Shown here one piece after another: positions 34,806 through 43,908 of a stretch of DNA of 64,000 nt; within the stretch, counting starts at the first letter, position 1, and the number at the start of each line of letters is the position of its first letter. Made by a program: the position numbers and the translations under genes. The notes beneath the pieces are model-generated. The model worked only from the letters and a program-made list of their open reading frames with translations, was not told the origin of the DNA and searched no databases. This stretch comes from JABSSA01 sp039984715. Its GTDB lineage: Bacteria; Pseudomonadota; Alphaproteobacteria; Rhodobacterales; Rhodobacteraceae. The stretch lies in contig JBDWUA010000016.1 of NCBI GenBank assembly GCA_039984715.1, forward strand, positions 62,001 to 126,000, in the 5' to 3' direction.

Positions 34806-35509
34806 ACGTGCGTGGGATTGTGTTTGATAAAGACGGGACGCTTTTTGATTTTGGGGCGACTTGGGAGACGTGGGCAGAAAGCTTTTTGCTGCGGGCCACA
34901 AAAGGGGATCGTACGCGCGCAAAGGACGTTGGCCATGCCGTCGGTTTCAATTTGACCACGGGTCGCTATTCACCTTCGTCTATTGTTATAGCGGGCACCG
35001 CCGAGGAAGTTGCGGAAGCGTTCGCCCCGCATTTCCCAGAATTTGATACGGCGGAGGTTCTGAATATGTTGAACTCCGAAGCAGAGGATACGTCTCAAGT
35101 GGAAGCCGTCCCGCTTGACCCATTTCTGTCAAACTTAACACAACGCGGTATCAAGCTGGGCGTTGCGACCAATGACGGAATAAACCCGGCGATGGCGCAT
35201 TTGAAATCTGCGGGGATCATTGGGCATTTCAAATTCATTGCAGGATATGACAGCGGGCACGGTGGAAAACCCGAACCGGGCCAACTGCTGGCTTTTTGCA
35301 AACATACAAAACTGGCCGCCAAAGACTGCGTCATGGTCGGTGACAGTTTGCATGATTTACGCGCGGGGCGCGCCGCAGGAATGCACACGATTGGCGTTCT
35401 AACTGGAGTCGCGGGAGCTGATGACCTTGCTCCCTATGCGGACGTGGTCATGCCAGACATTGGGCATATTCTTGCATGGCTAGATGAGCAGTCGACCGGC
35501 GAAAGTTAG
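34796..35509 (+). CDS. HAD-family hydrolase (phosphoglycolate-phosphatase-like)
   Basis: 237 residues. Motif I is GIVFDKDGTLFDFG, motif II VATNDG, Lys motif in GGKPEPGQL and motif III CVMVGDSLHDLRAG, so the catalytic set is complete; a cap domain lies between motifs I and II. The start is taken as the TTG at 34796, which has GGAGGAG 8 bases upstream and places residue 1 just before the first strand; longer frames reach into DUF3572. It removes phosphate from a small metabolite, exact substrate unknown. Confidence 0.85.
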   Translation: MDLNVRGIVFDKDGTLFDFGATWETWAESFLLRATKGDRTRAKDVGHAVGFNLTTGRYSPSSIVIAGTAEEVAEAFAPHFPEFDTAEVLNMLNSEAEDTSQVEAVPLDPFLSNLTQRGIKLGVATNDGINPAMAHLKSAGIIGHFKFIAGYDSGHGGKPEPGQLLAFCKHTKLAAKDCVMVGDSLHDLRAGRAAGMHTIGVLTGVAGADDLAPYADVVMPDIGHILAWLDEQSTGES

Positions 35510-36321
35510 ATAAAACGACGTTTGTTGTCGCAAAGGAATAGGCAGTAGATTGGCTACGTGTGTGTTCTTGGTTGAATCCTTGCGCCAAGATAGGGTGCAC
35601 GTCATTCCTTACGTCGCAATGCATGAACTCCCGACGACGTTTGGTTGCACTTGGCACGAAGGAATCATGGTTTGATGGTAACATCGTTTACCGTGGCGGG
35701 GATCATGGCACCGGTGACGATGATGGTCGCAGTGGCCCAGCCCATTGCAGAAATATTATGCGCTGTTTTTAGTTCAAGTGCTGCGTTTCTATGGCCTGCC
35801 AATGTGAGCTTCGGGCGTTTGTTCCGCAAATGTCTCGGTTAGTTACGGGGTAGTTTGATCACCAGCCTCGAAAAATTCGTCATGGATTGCGAAATACTTA
35901 AACGAATTCAGCAATACATGGATCCACCTACATGCACCATTGGGCCCGGCGAAACTACACTGGGCGCAACAGAAGAGGTTGGAACCACTCGGGTTTCCTT
36001 GGGACACATCCTGCATAGAGTCGCTATACGGTAGCGTATTGCCTGCCAATCCTAAGCGGCTGGAAGAATTTTGAGGTATAGGACGTCACAGGTAATATCT
36101 GGACACCAGGACGCGCGCAGTTGGTATGTCGAGGACATCTTGCCAATTTCGACATACTTCCAATGGAAGAAGACATAAGCGAAGAATTGGGGGAATTTGT
36201 CAAACGACGCAATGCAAAAGGCGGTGCATCGACCAAGTTTTGACCAAGGAACTGGCTTGGCGTTTGTTATTCCTTAACAATAAATCGGGCATTGTGCGTG
36301 CGAAGGGGTGCAAGGAAACAC
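35510..36321. other. Intergenic region, about 0.8 kb
   Basis: No gene could be supported. A 50-codon frame at 35882-36034 plus contains IGPGETTLGATEEVG, faintly like the PGE-x-x-LG-x-T region of dCTP deaminase/dUTPase proteins, but it has no ribosome binding site and stops early; it may be a gene remnant. The last part holds the upstream region of the H-NOX gene. Confidence 0.35.
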
Positions 36322-36909
36322 ATGCACGGATTAATGAACTGCGCGATCCAAAGCTTCGTAAGCGATACGTATGGTGCGCAAAAATGGTTGGAAATCACGC
36401 GTGAAGCTGATCTCGATTTTGTCGAGTTTGAAGCTATGCTTATGTACGATGACGTATTGACCGAAACTATTCTAAATGCGTCCGCAAAGCTTTTGGAACG
36501 TCCACGGTTTGACGTGATGGAAGACATCGGAACCTATCTTGTCAGTAATCCCAAAGTAGAATCACTTCGACGTTTGTTGCGATTTGGCGGCGTAAATTTC
36601 ACCGATTTTTTGCATTCGTTGGACGAACTTCCCGATCGTGCTCGCCTTGCTGTTTCTGATTTGAACCTTCCTAGATTGGAAGTACGCGAACAAAATCGCA
36701 GTCATTTCACTTTGGATTGCGAAAGCCCGATTGAAGGGTATGGATATGTATTGATGGGCGTGTTGAGGACTATGGCGGATGATTACGGCGCTTTGGCACT
36801 GCTGGAACACCGCGGTGGTGGATTGGGACGCGAAACGATTGATATAACGCTTGTCGAAACTGAGTTCGCAGCAGGCAGAAGCTTTGAACTCGGGGTTCCC
36901 CAGTCATGA
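36322..36909 (+). CDS. H-NOX (haem NO-binding) sensor protein
   Basis: 195 residues from the ATG at 36322 (MHGLMNCAIQSFV), with AAGGAAAC upstream. The proximal haem ligand is His98 in FTDFLHSLDELPDRARL, followed by the conserved Pro in NLPRLEV. The haem-propionate motif YxSxR is altered to C133-E-S-P-I137. H-NOX proteins bind NO and regulate a partner kinase or cyclase. The partner here is the next gene, overlapped by 4 bases (ATGA). Haem binding should be tested because of the altered motif. Confidence 0.88.
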   Translation: MHGLMNCAIQSFVSDTYGAQKWLEITREADLDFVEFEAMLMYDDVLTETILNASAKLLERPRFDVMEDIGTYLVSNPKVESLRRLLRFGGVNFTDFLHSLDELPDRARLAVSDLNLPRLEVREQNRSHFTLDCESPIEGYGYVLMGVLRTMADDYGALALLEHRGGGLGRETIDITLVETEFAAGRSFELGVPQS

Positions 36910-37934
36910 CGGACATTCAAGTAGTTACGGAAGTTTTAGACACATTTTGCCCAATGCACTTGGTACTAAGTAAATCTGGACATATCATCCATTGCGGGCC
37001 GACATTGGCAAAGCTTCGAGATAAGTCATTGATTGGGAGGCGATTTTTAGAGGTCTTCTCTCTGAAAAGCCCCCGCGGAATGTCATCTGTCCAAGAAATG
37101 ATGTCTAACAAGGGCGTCAAACTGAAACTACAGTTCCATGACAATCCAAAAACGGAACTGAAGGGCGTCCCGATGCAGGGGTTCCAAGACGGTGAACTGG
37201 TCATCAATCTGTCATTTGGCATTTCTATCGTTGATGGCGTGCGGGATTACGCGTTGACCAGCGCGGATTTCGCGGCAACCGATCTGACAGTTGAAATGCT
37301 ATATCTGGTCGAGGCAAAATCTGCTGCGATGGAAGCGTCTCGGAAGCTGAATTTGCGGCTGCAAGGCGCAAAAATTGCAGCAGAAGAACAAGCGTTCACA
37401 GACACGTTGACGGGTTTGAAAAACAGACGCGCCATGGATCATATTCTCAACAGGTATTCGCAATGGGAAACTTGTTTTTCGGTGATGCAGGTTGATCTGG
37501 ACTGGTTCAAGGCGGTTAACGATACTTTGGGCCATGCGGCAGGCGACCATGTATTGCAAACAGTCGCGCGAATTATGGTCGAAGAAACGCGTGAAAACGA
37601 TACTGTTGTCCGTGACGGAGGGGATGAGTTTTCGATCATTCTGCCGGAAACGCATGATACGCAGATCTTAAGCCGTATCTCTGAACGAATAATAACTCGA
37701 TTGTCGACGCCAATTCCCTATCAAGGTGACACTTGTCGGATTTCGGCCAGTGTTGGCATAGCTTTGTTTGACCCCGACTTGGACGACATCATCGAAACCG
37801 TTTTGGAAAATGCAGATATTGCTTTGTATGCGTCGAAACATTCGGGACGAGCACAAACAACTTTCTATGAGCCTTCGTTGCGAAAATCGGAAACGTTTTT
37901 GACCCCCCCGCTCGGACGGGCGATGCCAAACTGA
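36906..37934 (+). CDS. HNOBA-GGDEF diguanylate cyclase, H-NOX partner
   Basis: 342 residues. The N-terminal about 125 residues are a haem-NO-binding-associated (HNOBA/PAS-like) domain: CPMHLVLSKSGHIIHCGPTL and LIGRRFLEVFSLKSPRG. A coiled coil (about 135-162) leads to a GGDEF domain with intact GGDEF (238-242) and an RxxD inhibitory site (R229-D232). It should synthesise c-di-GMP, with activity modulated by NO through the H-NOX protein. Translational coupling to H-NOX supports a complex. No EAL domain is present. Confidence 0.9.
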   Translation: MTDIQVVTEVLDTFCPMHLVLSKSGHIIHCGPTLAKLRDKSLIGRRFLEVFSLKSPRGMSSVQEMMSNKGVKLKLQFHDNPKTELKGVPMQGFQDGELVINLSFGISIVDGVRDYALTSADFAATDLTVEMLYLVEAKSAAMEASRKLNLRLQGAKIAAEEQAFTDTLTGLKNRRAMDHILNRYSQWETCFSVMQVDLDWFKAVNDTLGHAAGDHVLQTVARIMVEETRENDTVVRDGGDEFSIILPETHDTQILSRISERIITRLSTPIPYQGDTCRISASVGIALFDPDLDDIIETVLENADIALYASKHSGRAQTTFYEPSLRKSETFLTPPLGRAMPN

Positions 37935-38126
37935 CGAAATGTCGTTCATCGCTGTTCAAAACCCGGATATCAGAGATGATCGCGGTTTGAAAAACAGTTA
38001 GAGCTGTAGAAGTTTCTAAGAACGATCGACAAGGTAACTCAACTTTCTGAGCTTGTCATAGGATCGATTGAACTGATGTAGAACACGCGCGAAGTGCCCG
38101 CGAATGTTTGTGATACTATCGCTGGG

Positions 38127-39212
38127 TCATCTGCCCGAAGTTATGTTGAAACTCCGGTCGATGCGCATCAGGGCAGCATTTAGAACTTCGATCAGGGATG
38201 CTATGTCATCTAAATCGCATACCTCCAGACTGGAATGTGAATAGCGCATCGGAAATCCGATATCTAAGCAGGCTACTCCGTCGCCTTGGAATTGTACGAA
38301 AGACGATCCTGTTAGCTGACCTGGCTGTGCACTGCGTTGCAGATTGGTTCTGACTGCCTTTGCTGACGCTTCAAATAGATCGACCAATGCAGGATGTGGA
38401 ATCACGCCGTTCATTGTCCCACTTTTTTCAAACGAATACAGGCTCATTGCGGGGCCTTTTCCCAGATGCATGTCGCCAACATCTTGCATGCCCGGGATGT
38501 CCGAAGACAACATCTGATCAACTTGGATCGCGATGTCGGGTGTTAGCCAATTCACCAAAGGAAGGACGCCGCGCAAGTTCATCTGATCCTGCGTGGTAAA
38601 GGCGAGGTGAATGGTCGGTCCAGAATCTCGATGCGTCAGCCGTTCAGCCAAAGCAACCAAAGCGGCGCAACAAGCCCGACCATCAATTGCTGTTCCAGCG
38701 ACACGCGCACCCTGCATGCGCATGAATTCAGGACGATAGACAACGGGCGTCCCAATTGTGATGCCGGCCGCTCCAGCGGATAAATTACTGGTGAACCCAG
38801 CATCCACAAAAAGATCGTTAAATCGGGTCACGGAATAATCGCCATCTACACCAGTTTCGTGTCGACTTCTGTGACCGATCACACCAGGGATATCACCGTT
38901 TTTCGTGCAAAATATCACAGCCTGACTAGGAAGCACCCGCTCCGGAACACGGCCCACGGGCTCCAGACGCATAAATCCGTTATCTTCAATTTTACGCACG
39001 ACAAAGCCCAACTGATCCATGTGTGCAAAAAGAAGAACAGTAGGCGCGTCTTCGTCGCCTTCGAAGGTTGTCCAAAGATTTCCCAGTCGGTCAGTGTCAC
39101 AAGACAGCGGCGCCAAATGGGTTTCAATCACCTTTCGGATGCGATGTTCGTGCCCTGACAGGCCGGGTGTTAAGCAAAATTCTTCAATCGATGCACGCAA
39201 CGTATTAATCAT
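38127..39212 (-). CDS. M42-family (SgcX/FrvX-like) aminopeptidase homologue with altered active site
   Basis: 361 residues with the M42 outline: LLFAHMDQLGF (first metal His and Asp), AIDGRACCAAL (bridging Asp, normally DN/DDRxG) and the final PMRYSHSSLEV His. The catalytic/metal Glu pair normally in xxQEExxLRG reads TTQDQMNLRG, so both Glu are replaced. The enzyme may be inactive. It follows a BtpA-like remnant by 8 bases, the partner order seen in the sgcQ-sgcX type of locus. Convergent with the HNOBA-GGDEF gene. Confidence 0.78.
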   Translation of the reverse strand: MINTLRASIEEFCLTPGLSGHEHRIRKVIETHLAPLSCDTDRLGNLWTTFEGDEDAPTVLLFAHMDQLGFVVRKIEDNGFMRLEPVGRVPERVLPSQAVIFCTKNGDIPGVIGHRSRHETGVDGDYSVTRFNDLFVDAGFTSNLSAGAAGITIGTPVVYRPEFMRMQGARVAGTAIDGRACCAALVALAERLTHRDSGPTIHLAFTTQDQMNLRGVLPLVNWLTPDIAIQVDQMLSSDIPGMQDVGDMHLGKGPAMSLYSFEKSGTMNGVIPHPALVDLFEASAKAVRTNLQRSAQPGQLTGSSFVQFQGDGVACLDIGFPMRYSHSSLEVCDLDDIASLIEVLNAALMRIDRSFNITSGR

Positions 39213-39220
39213 TGTATGTA

Positions 39221-39631
39221 CTAAACCTTACTCGTGAAACTACCAACGCACGCAGGATCAAACACGCCCCAAATGCGGCCATCTACCTTTAATGAAGAGC
39301 CACCAACCCATCCATCTGCTGTTGCCAGTCCTCGTGATATAGCTTCGTATTTTACACCTTCGTTGGCAAGTACAGGCGCGACAGGAAAGTGGGGCTTAAC
39401 ACGCTGCAAACCTTCTATCTTTGCCGCGTGGTTGATGTGTGAACCGAAAATGAAAGCAACGTCTTGGCAGGACAAAAACACGCCGCTGAGCCCGCGAATT
39501 GCATGACTGTACCAGTCCACATCGTTTGCGGTAAATTCATCAAATACTTTCATGCCTGTCTCGACCCGTTCACCCAATACAGCCCTAAGATGGACTGCCT
39601 CATAATCTGATTTGTTGACCTTAAAATTTGC
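39221..39631 (-). pseudogene. Remnant of BtpA/SgcQ-family gene (5' half missing)
   Basis: The open segment after an in-frame TGA at 39632-39634 reads YEAVHLRAVLGERVETGMKV, then APVLANEGVKYEAISRGLAT and ADGWVGGSSLKVDGRIWGVF, close to the C-terminal half of BtpA/SgcQ TIM-barrel proteins (VLxGSGVT... ADGxIVGxxLKxDG). The N-terminal barrel half is absent, and upstream in-frame sequence does not resemble the family. The function of BtpA-like proteins outside photosystem assembly is unsettled. It is probably a decaying gene. Confidence 0.6.
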
Positions 39632-39634
39632 TCA

Positions 39635-40087
39635 AAATTCGTCACGTTTTGTTTGTGATTGTGTCACTAAAGCAGAAAATTTTACGCACGTAAGGCATGA
39701 CGGCAACGTATGGTTTACAGATACAGGATCATCCTCAACTTTTGTCGCGCAAGGATTGCGAAGGTGGCCGTAGATTTTGCGTTGGATTCGGGTGCAATTG
39801 CACCATCGAAATGGTTTTCGGCTAACCTTTTTATTTTTAAGAAAACTTAAGGCTGGGACATGCGTTCCTTGCCATGGTGCTGATGTGCTGGGTCGCATGA
39901 CGTTCGCCTATGCATGAAGCGTTCAAGGATCGCACCATGACGGTCGCCCAACATGAACCGACGTCAAACACGTCGAAATACGCATGAACAGGTTCTTTGC
40001 GCCGAAACGGCAAGACGCAAGAACCGGACGTACAAATCGCTGGATGCTGAATGGGGGATTAAGCGTCGACATGGGCGGTAACTGAAA
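39635..40087. other. Intergenic region between BtpA remnant and tRNA-Glu
   Basis: About 450 bases with no supportable gene. A minus-strand frame at 39632-39898 has no family resemblance. Nothing else was recognised before the hairpin next to the tRNA. Confidence 0.35.
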
Positions 40088-40110
40088 CTTCGTGATGCTC
40101 GATCACGAAG
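40088..40110 (-). terminator. Hairpin immediately downstream of tRNA-Glu
   Basis: CTTCGTGAT and ATCACGAAG form a perfect 9-bp stem with loop GCTCG, starting right after the encoded CCA end of the tRNA. No T run follows, so it may act as a processing signal or Rho-dependent end. Confidence 0.45.
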
Positions 40111-40185
40111 TGGTAGCCCGTAGGGGAATCGAACCCCTCTTTCCAGGTTGAAAACCTGGCGTCCTAACCGATAGACGAACGGGCC
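40111..40185 (-). tRNA. tRNA-Glu (anticodon TTC)
   Basis: The minus strand folds as a tRNA: acceptor GGCCCGT/ACGGGCT (one G-T pair at position 1), D arm TCTATCGGTTAGGA, anticodon arm CCAGG-TTTTCAA-CCTGG with anticodon TTC, T arm GAGGGG-TTCGATT-CCCCT, and CCA encoded at 40113-40111. It reads GAA/GAG codons. Confidence 0.95.
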
Positions 40186-40283
40186 ATGCCGAAGCGTGAG
40201 CCGTTAGCTAGGCAAAACTGGCGCGGGACGCAAGAGTCTTTTTGCGAAATTTCGCGCTTTCTGTGCGATTTTTTTTGACACGC

Positions 40284-42047
40284 TTAATCTGCTGGGGCGG
40301 CGTCCTCCAAACGCAGTTGAACGCTTTGTTTTCCGCGCCACGAATTGACTTCCAGACGGCCGGCAAGATGGAAGGGTTGGCTGCCCGCATCCATCAATGC
40401 TGGTCCAAGCGGGCTATCAAATGCGCTAAAGGCAATCGCATCAATGCGTGCGCCTCCACGCTCACCTATTGTGAGCTTCAGATGACGGTCACCTACTTTT
40501 CTTGCATTGAGGATTTGGGCAGAGGCCAGGGCAAATTTTGGCGAAGCTGCGCCAGCCCCAAACGGCCCGGCCGTTTCTAGTTTTTCAATCAGGTCAAGCG
40601 TGGCCGCTGACGGCATAAGCATTCCGTCCAATCGCAAATCCGCAGCGCCCAGCGAATCTGCGCCTTGTTTGGCCAATAACTCACTTAGCCGTTCCATTGC
40701 GGCTTCGATTTTGCCTTCGTCGACGGTAAGGCCCGCCGCCATGCGGTGACCGCCACCCTTGGACAGCATGCCTTCAATGGCGAGCCGTTGAATGGGGGCG
40801 CCCAGATCAATGCCTGAGACGCTGCGCCCGGATCCTTTGCCAATCCCGTTTTCGGTTCCGATAACGATTGCGGGCCTGTTCGCGGCCTCTTTCAAACGAG
40901 AGGCAACAATCCCGACAACTCCCGGATGCCAGCCTTCGCCTGCGGCCCACACAAGAGGGGCGTCAAAGCCGCGTTCTTCTGCTTGGGCCAAGGCAGCGGC
41001 ACGCACTTCTTCTTCTATAGCGCGTCGGTCTGCGTTCAATTGTTCCAGTCTTTCCGCCAATGCATCGGCCTCGTGGCTGTCCGACGTTGACAGCAATCGC
41101 GCGCCCAGATCAGCCTGACCAATGCGGCCACCCGCATTGATACGTGGACCTAAAACGTAGCCCAAATGATATGAAGTCGGAGCAGTATCAAGGCGTGCAA
41201 CATCTGACAGCGCCACAAGACCGGGATGTTCGCGACGTGCCATAATTTTCAATCCCTGACGCACAAACGCACGGTTCAGGCCATGCAACGGGGCAACGTC
41301 AGCAACGGTTGCCAAAGCGACAAGGTCGAGAAGGGACATCAAATCTGGGGTTTTCTTACCCGCTTCTCTAAGCTGTCGGCCACATTCCACGAGTAAAAGG
41401 AATACGACGCCTGCGGCACATAGATGCCCAAGGTCACCGGATTCGTCTTGTCGGTTTGGATTTACTATCGCGAGGGCAGGGGGCAACGTTTCGCCCGCAA
41501 GGTGGTGATCTAAAACAAGTACGTCCGCCCCTTTTGCGGCGGCGATGGGGCCATGGGACAGCGTACCGCAATCAACGCAAACAATCAGGTCATGCGCACT
41601 GGCCAGCCGCGCCATAGCGTCATCATTTGGCCCATAACCTTCGTCAATGCGGTCGGGAACATAAAGCGTTGGCTTAAGTCCGAAATGACGCAACCAGATG
41701 ATCAACTGGGCTGCTGACGCGCCACCATCGACGTCGTAATCTGCAAAAATTGCGATCTTTTCGTTTTGCGTCGCGGCTGAAATCAATCGACCAGCGGCCG
41801 TTTCCACATCCCGCATGTTGCGCGGGTCTGGCATCAGATCGCGTAAAGTTGGCGCTAAAAAGCTGTCGACCTGTTCTGAAGAAACGGCCAATCGTGCCAA
41901 TACATGGCACAGCGCCAATGGAAGGTCATTTTGTTGGAAAAGAGTTTCGGCGGATCGTACGATTTCGACTGACGGTCCGATCCAGCGGCGCTGGGTCAAC
42001 GACGATTCGACACCTAGAAACCCCGGTTCACCCGGAAAATGCGTCAT
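40284..42047 (-). CDS. recJ: Single-stranded-DNA-specific exonuclease RecJ
   Basis: 587 residues. DHH-family motifs: KIAIFADYDVDGGASAAQL, IVCVDCGT, VLVLDHHLAGE, and the DHHA1 section KGGGHRMAAGLTV towards the C-terminus. RecJ degrades 5' single-stranded ends in recombination and mismatch repair. Normal length. ATG preceded by GGGGGTAGG. It is downstream of hom and glpX, with a VPLPA protein gene inserted in between. Confidence 0.95.
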   Translation of the reverse strand: MTHFPGEPGFLGVESSLTQRRWIGPSVEIVRSAETLFQQNDLPLALCHVLARLAVSSEQVDSFLAPTLRDLMPDPRNMRDVETAAGRLISAATQNEKIAIFADYDVDGGASAAQLIIWLRHFGLKPTLYVPDRIDEGYGPNDDAMARLASAHDLIVCVDCGTLSHGPIAAAKGADVLVLDHHLAGETLPPALAIVNPNRQDESGDLGHLCAAGVVFLLLVECGRQLREAGKKTPDLMSLLDLVALATVADVAPLHGLNRAFVRQGLKIMARREHPGLVALSDVARLDTAPTSYHLGYVLGPRINAGGRIGQADLGARLLSTSDSHEADALAERLEQLNADRRAIEEEVRAAALAQAEERGFDAPLVWAAGEGWHPGVVGIVASRLKEAANRPAIVIGTENGIGKGSGRSVSGIDLGAPIQRLAIEGMLSKGGGHRMAAGLTVDEGKIEAAMERLSELLAKQGADSLGAADLRLDGMLMPSAATLDLIEKLETAGPFGAGAASPKFALASAQILNARKVGDRHLKLTIGERGGARIDAIAFSAFDSPLGPALMDAGSQPFHLAGRLEVNSWRGKQSVQLRLEDAAPAD

Positions 42048-42115
42048 CCTACCCCCAACGCGAAGTTGTTACGGGGTAGGAGACTATAGAAGTGATGAGA
42101 TGCGCGAAAGAGCCC

Positions 42116-42724
42116 TTAGGACGCTTTGCGTGACTTACGTCCACGCATACCCAACAAAGCAAGGCCTGAACCAAGCAAAACTACGCCCGCAGGAAGCGGC
42201 ACTGGCGCAGGAGCAGGCAGCGCACGAACCGCAATTGGGGTGGACGCAGTAGCTGCGAATACCGAAGAGCTTTTCGATTTTGGCTTAAATGCAAGGAAGC
42301 CGAGTTCAACGTCCTTGAAATCTTCTGCCGTCAATCCGCTTGCCGCAGTTGTCAGTATCTCGAACGAATTACCGTTGCGAAGCTTGATATTGTATTGCGT
42401 GCCTTTTTTAACCCCAAGCGCTTTTGCAAATCGCTTGTTGCTGTAAGACATGACCGCGCCAGCGGTTTCAAAAACGTTTGATTTGAGACCGTTGAAAAAC
42501 ACTGCGGTAACTTTGTGCGCAGTATCAAGATTATTCACAACGATACTGACCTGCCCAGAAGCAGTGTCAGATACAGTCGCTGAGAATGAATCGCTTGCGA
42601 CGACCGAAACACCATTGAAGCGAACGTCTGATGGCGCGTCGCTGAAATCGTACGAGATCGTGGCAGCAAACGACTGAGTCGCAGCCAACGTTGCAGCCGC
42701 TAAAAATATGGAAAGTCGCTTCAT
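42116..42724 (-). CDS. Secreted protein with VPLPA-type C-terminal sorting signal
   Basis: 202 residues. A signal peptide (MKRLSIFLAAATLAATQSFA) is followed by a beta-rich, Ser/Thr-rich body, and the C-terminus has the sorting tail PAPVPLPAGVVLLGSGLALL, then basic GMRGRKSRK. This is the VPLPA variant of PEP-CTERM signals, read by an exosortase-type system usually linked to exopolysaccharide. Passenger function unknown. It sits between glpX and recJ on the same strand. ATG after AAAGGTAGGC. Confidence 0.88.
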   Translation of the reverse strand: MKRLSIFLAAATLAATQSFAATISYDFSDAPSDVRFNGVSVVASDSFSATVSDTASGQVSIVVNNLDTAHKVTAVFFNGLKSNVFETAGAVMSYSNKRFAKALGVKKGTQYNIKLRNGNSFEILTTAASGLTAEDFKDVELGFLAFKPKSKSSSVFAATASTPIAVRALPAPAPVPLPAGVVLLGSGLALLGMRGRKSRKAS

Positions 42725-42850
42725 TTTGCCTACCTTTTACAAAAAATCAGGTGGCCGGCGACCACCATTGATTACAAACACCTAGGCGGAATTTAGCTTA
42801 TTAAGATTGTGTTTACAATGGGGAATTTTTCCGGCGAATTCTCAATGAAA

Positions 42851-43816
42851 TTAACCATCTGCGGGCGTTCTGTAAGACATACGACGTACAGACCCGGTTT
42901 TTGAACGCATAAGTAGTGTTTCGCACGTCAACCAGCCGGGTTCGCGCTTGACAGACGTTAATAAGGAACCACTTGTGACGCCGGTTGCCGCAAAAATAAC
43001 GTTTTCGGTGACCATTTCATCCCGCGAATAAATGCGGTCGAAATCAGTGATTCCTGCCTTTGTTGCACGGGATTTTTCGTCATTGTTGCGGAACAGAAGG
43101 CGTCCAAATATCTGGCCACCCATACACTTGAGAGCAGCAGCAGCCAAAACACCCTCTGGTGCTCCGCCTTCGCCCATATACATATCGATTCCCGTCGACG
43201 GGTCTGCACAATGCATAACGCCTGCGACGTCCCCATCTGTAATCAGGCGAATCGATGCGCCAGTGGATCTGATATCGTCGATGATCGAATCGTGACGTGG
43301 ACGTTCCAACACACAAACGGTGATGTCTTGGGGCGAACAGCCCTTTGCTTTGGCCAACGTTTGCACACGTTCAGCGGGCGACATGTCCAACGTTACAACG
43401 CCTTCGTCATAGCCCGGACCAATTGCCAGTTTGTCCATATAGACATCTGGGGCATGCAACATGGATCCGCGCGGTCCCATCGCAATGACAGTCAGTGCAT
43501 TTGGCATGTCTTTTGCAGTCAGTGTTGTGCCTTCCAACGGGTCCAGCGCGATGTCGACACCCGGACCGTTCCCGGTTCCGACTTCTTCTCCGATGAATAA
43601 CATCGGTGCTTCATCGCGTTCGCCTTCGCCAATCACAACGACGCCGGCAATGTCCAACAGGTTGAGTTGTTCACGCATCGCGTTGACAGCCGCCTGATCA
43701 GCTTCTTTTTCGTCACCACGTCCAACAAGACGAGCCGAAGCAAGAGCGGCGGCTTCCGACACACGCGCAAGGCCGAGCGAAAGCATACGGTCTTGAAACT
43801 GAGCAGTACGGTCCAT
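42851..43816 (-). CDS. glpX: Class II fructose-1,6-bisphosphatase
   Basis: 321 residues. GlpX-type motifs: VVIGEGERDEAPMLFIGEEV, the metal-binding ALDPLEGTTLTA and YMGEGGAPEGVLAAAALKC. It hydrolyses fructose-1,6-bisphosphate in gluconeogenesis; in this group it is often the only FBPase. ATG after GGAG. It follows hom by 92 bases on the same strand, an arrangement I recall as common in Rhodobacteraceae. Confidence 0.95.
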   Translation of the reverse strand: MDRTAQFQDRMLSLGLARVSEAAALASARLVGRGDEKEADQAAVNAMREQLNLLDIAGVVVIGEGERDEAPMLFIGEEVGTGNGPGVDIALDPLEGTTLTAKDMPNALTVIAMGPRGSMLHAPDVYMDKLAIGPGYDEGVVTLDMSPAERVQTLAKAKGCSPQDITVCVLERPRHDSIIDDIRSTGASIRLITDGDVAGVMHCADPSTGIDMYMGEGGAPEGVLAAAALKCMGGQIFGRLLFRNNDEKSRATKAGITDFDRIYSRDEMVTENVIFAATGVTSGSLLTSVKREPGWLTCETLLMRSKTGSVRRMSYRTPADG

Positions 43817-43908
43817 GAACTAATCTCCAAATGCAATATTCACTGGCCTGTTATCCACGCGTTTGCCCTGTGGCAAGCGGATTGCACTTAGAATTCAATT
43901 GATAGCGC

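Noticed and set aside
35882..36034. 50-codon frame with a faint dCTP-deaminase/dUTPase-like motif
   Set aside because: The resemblance is limited to about 15 residues, and no start signal or flanking family sequence is visible.
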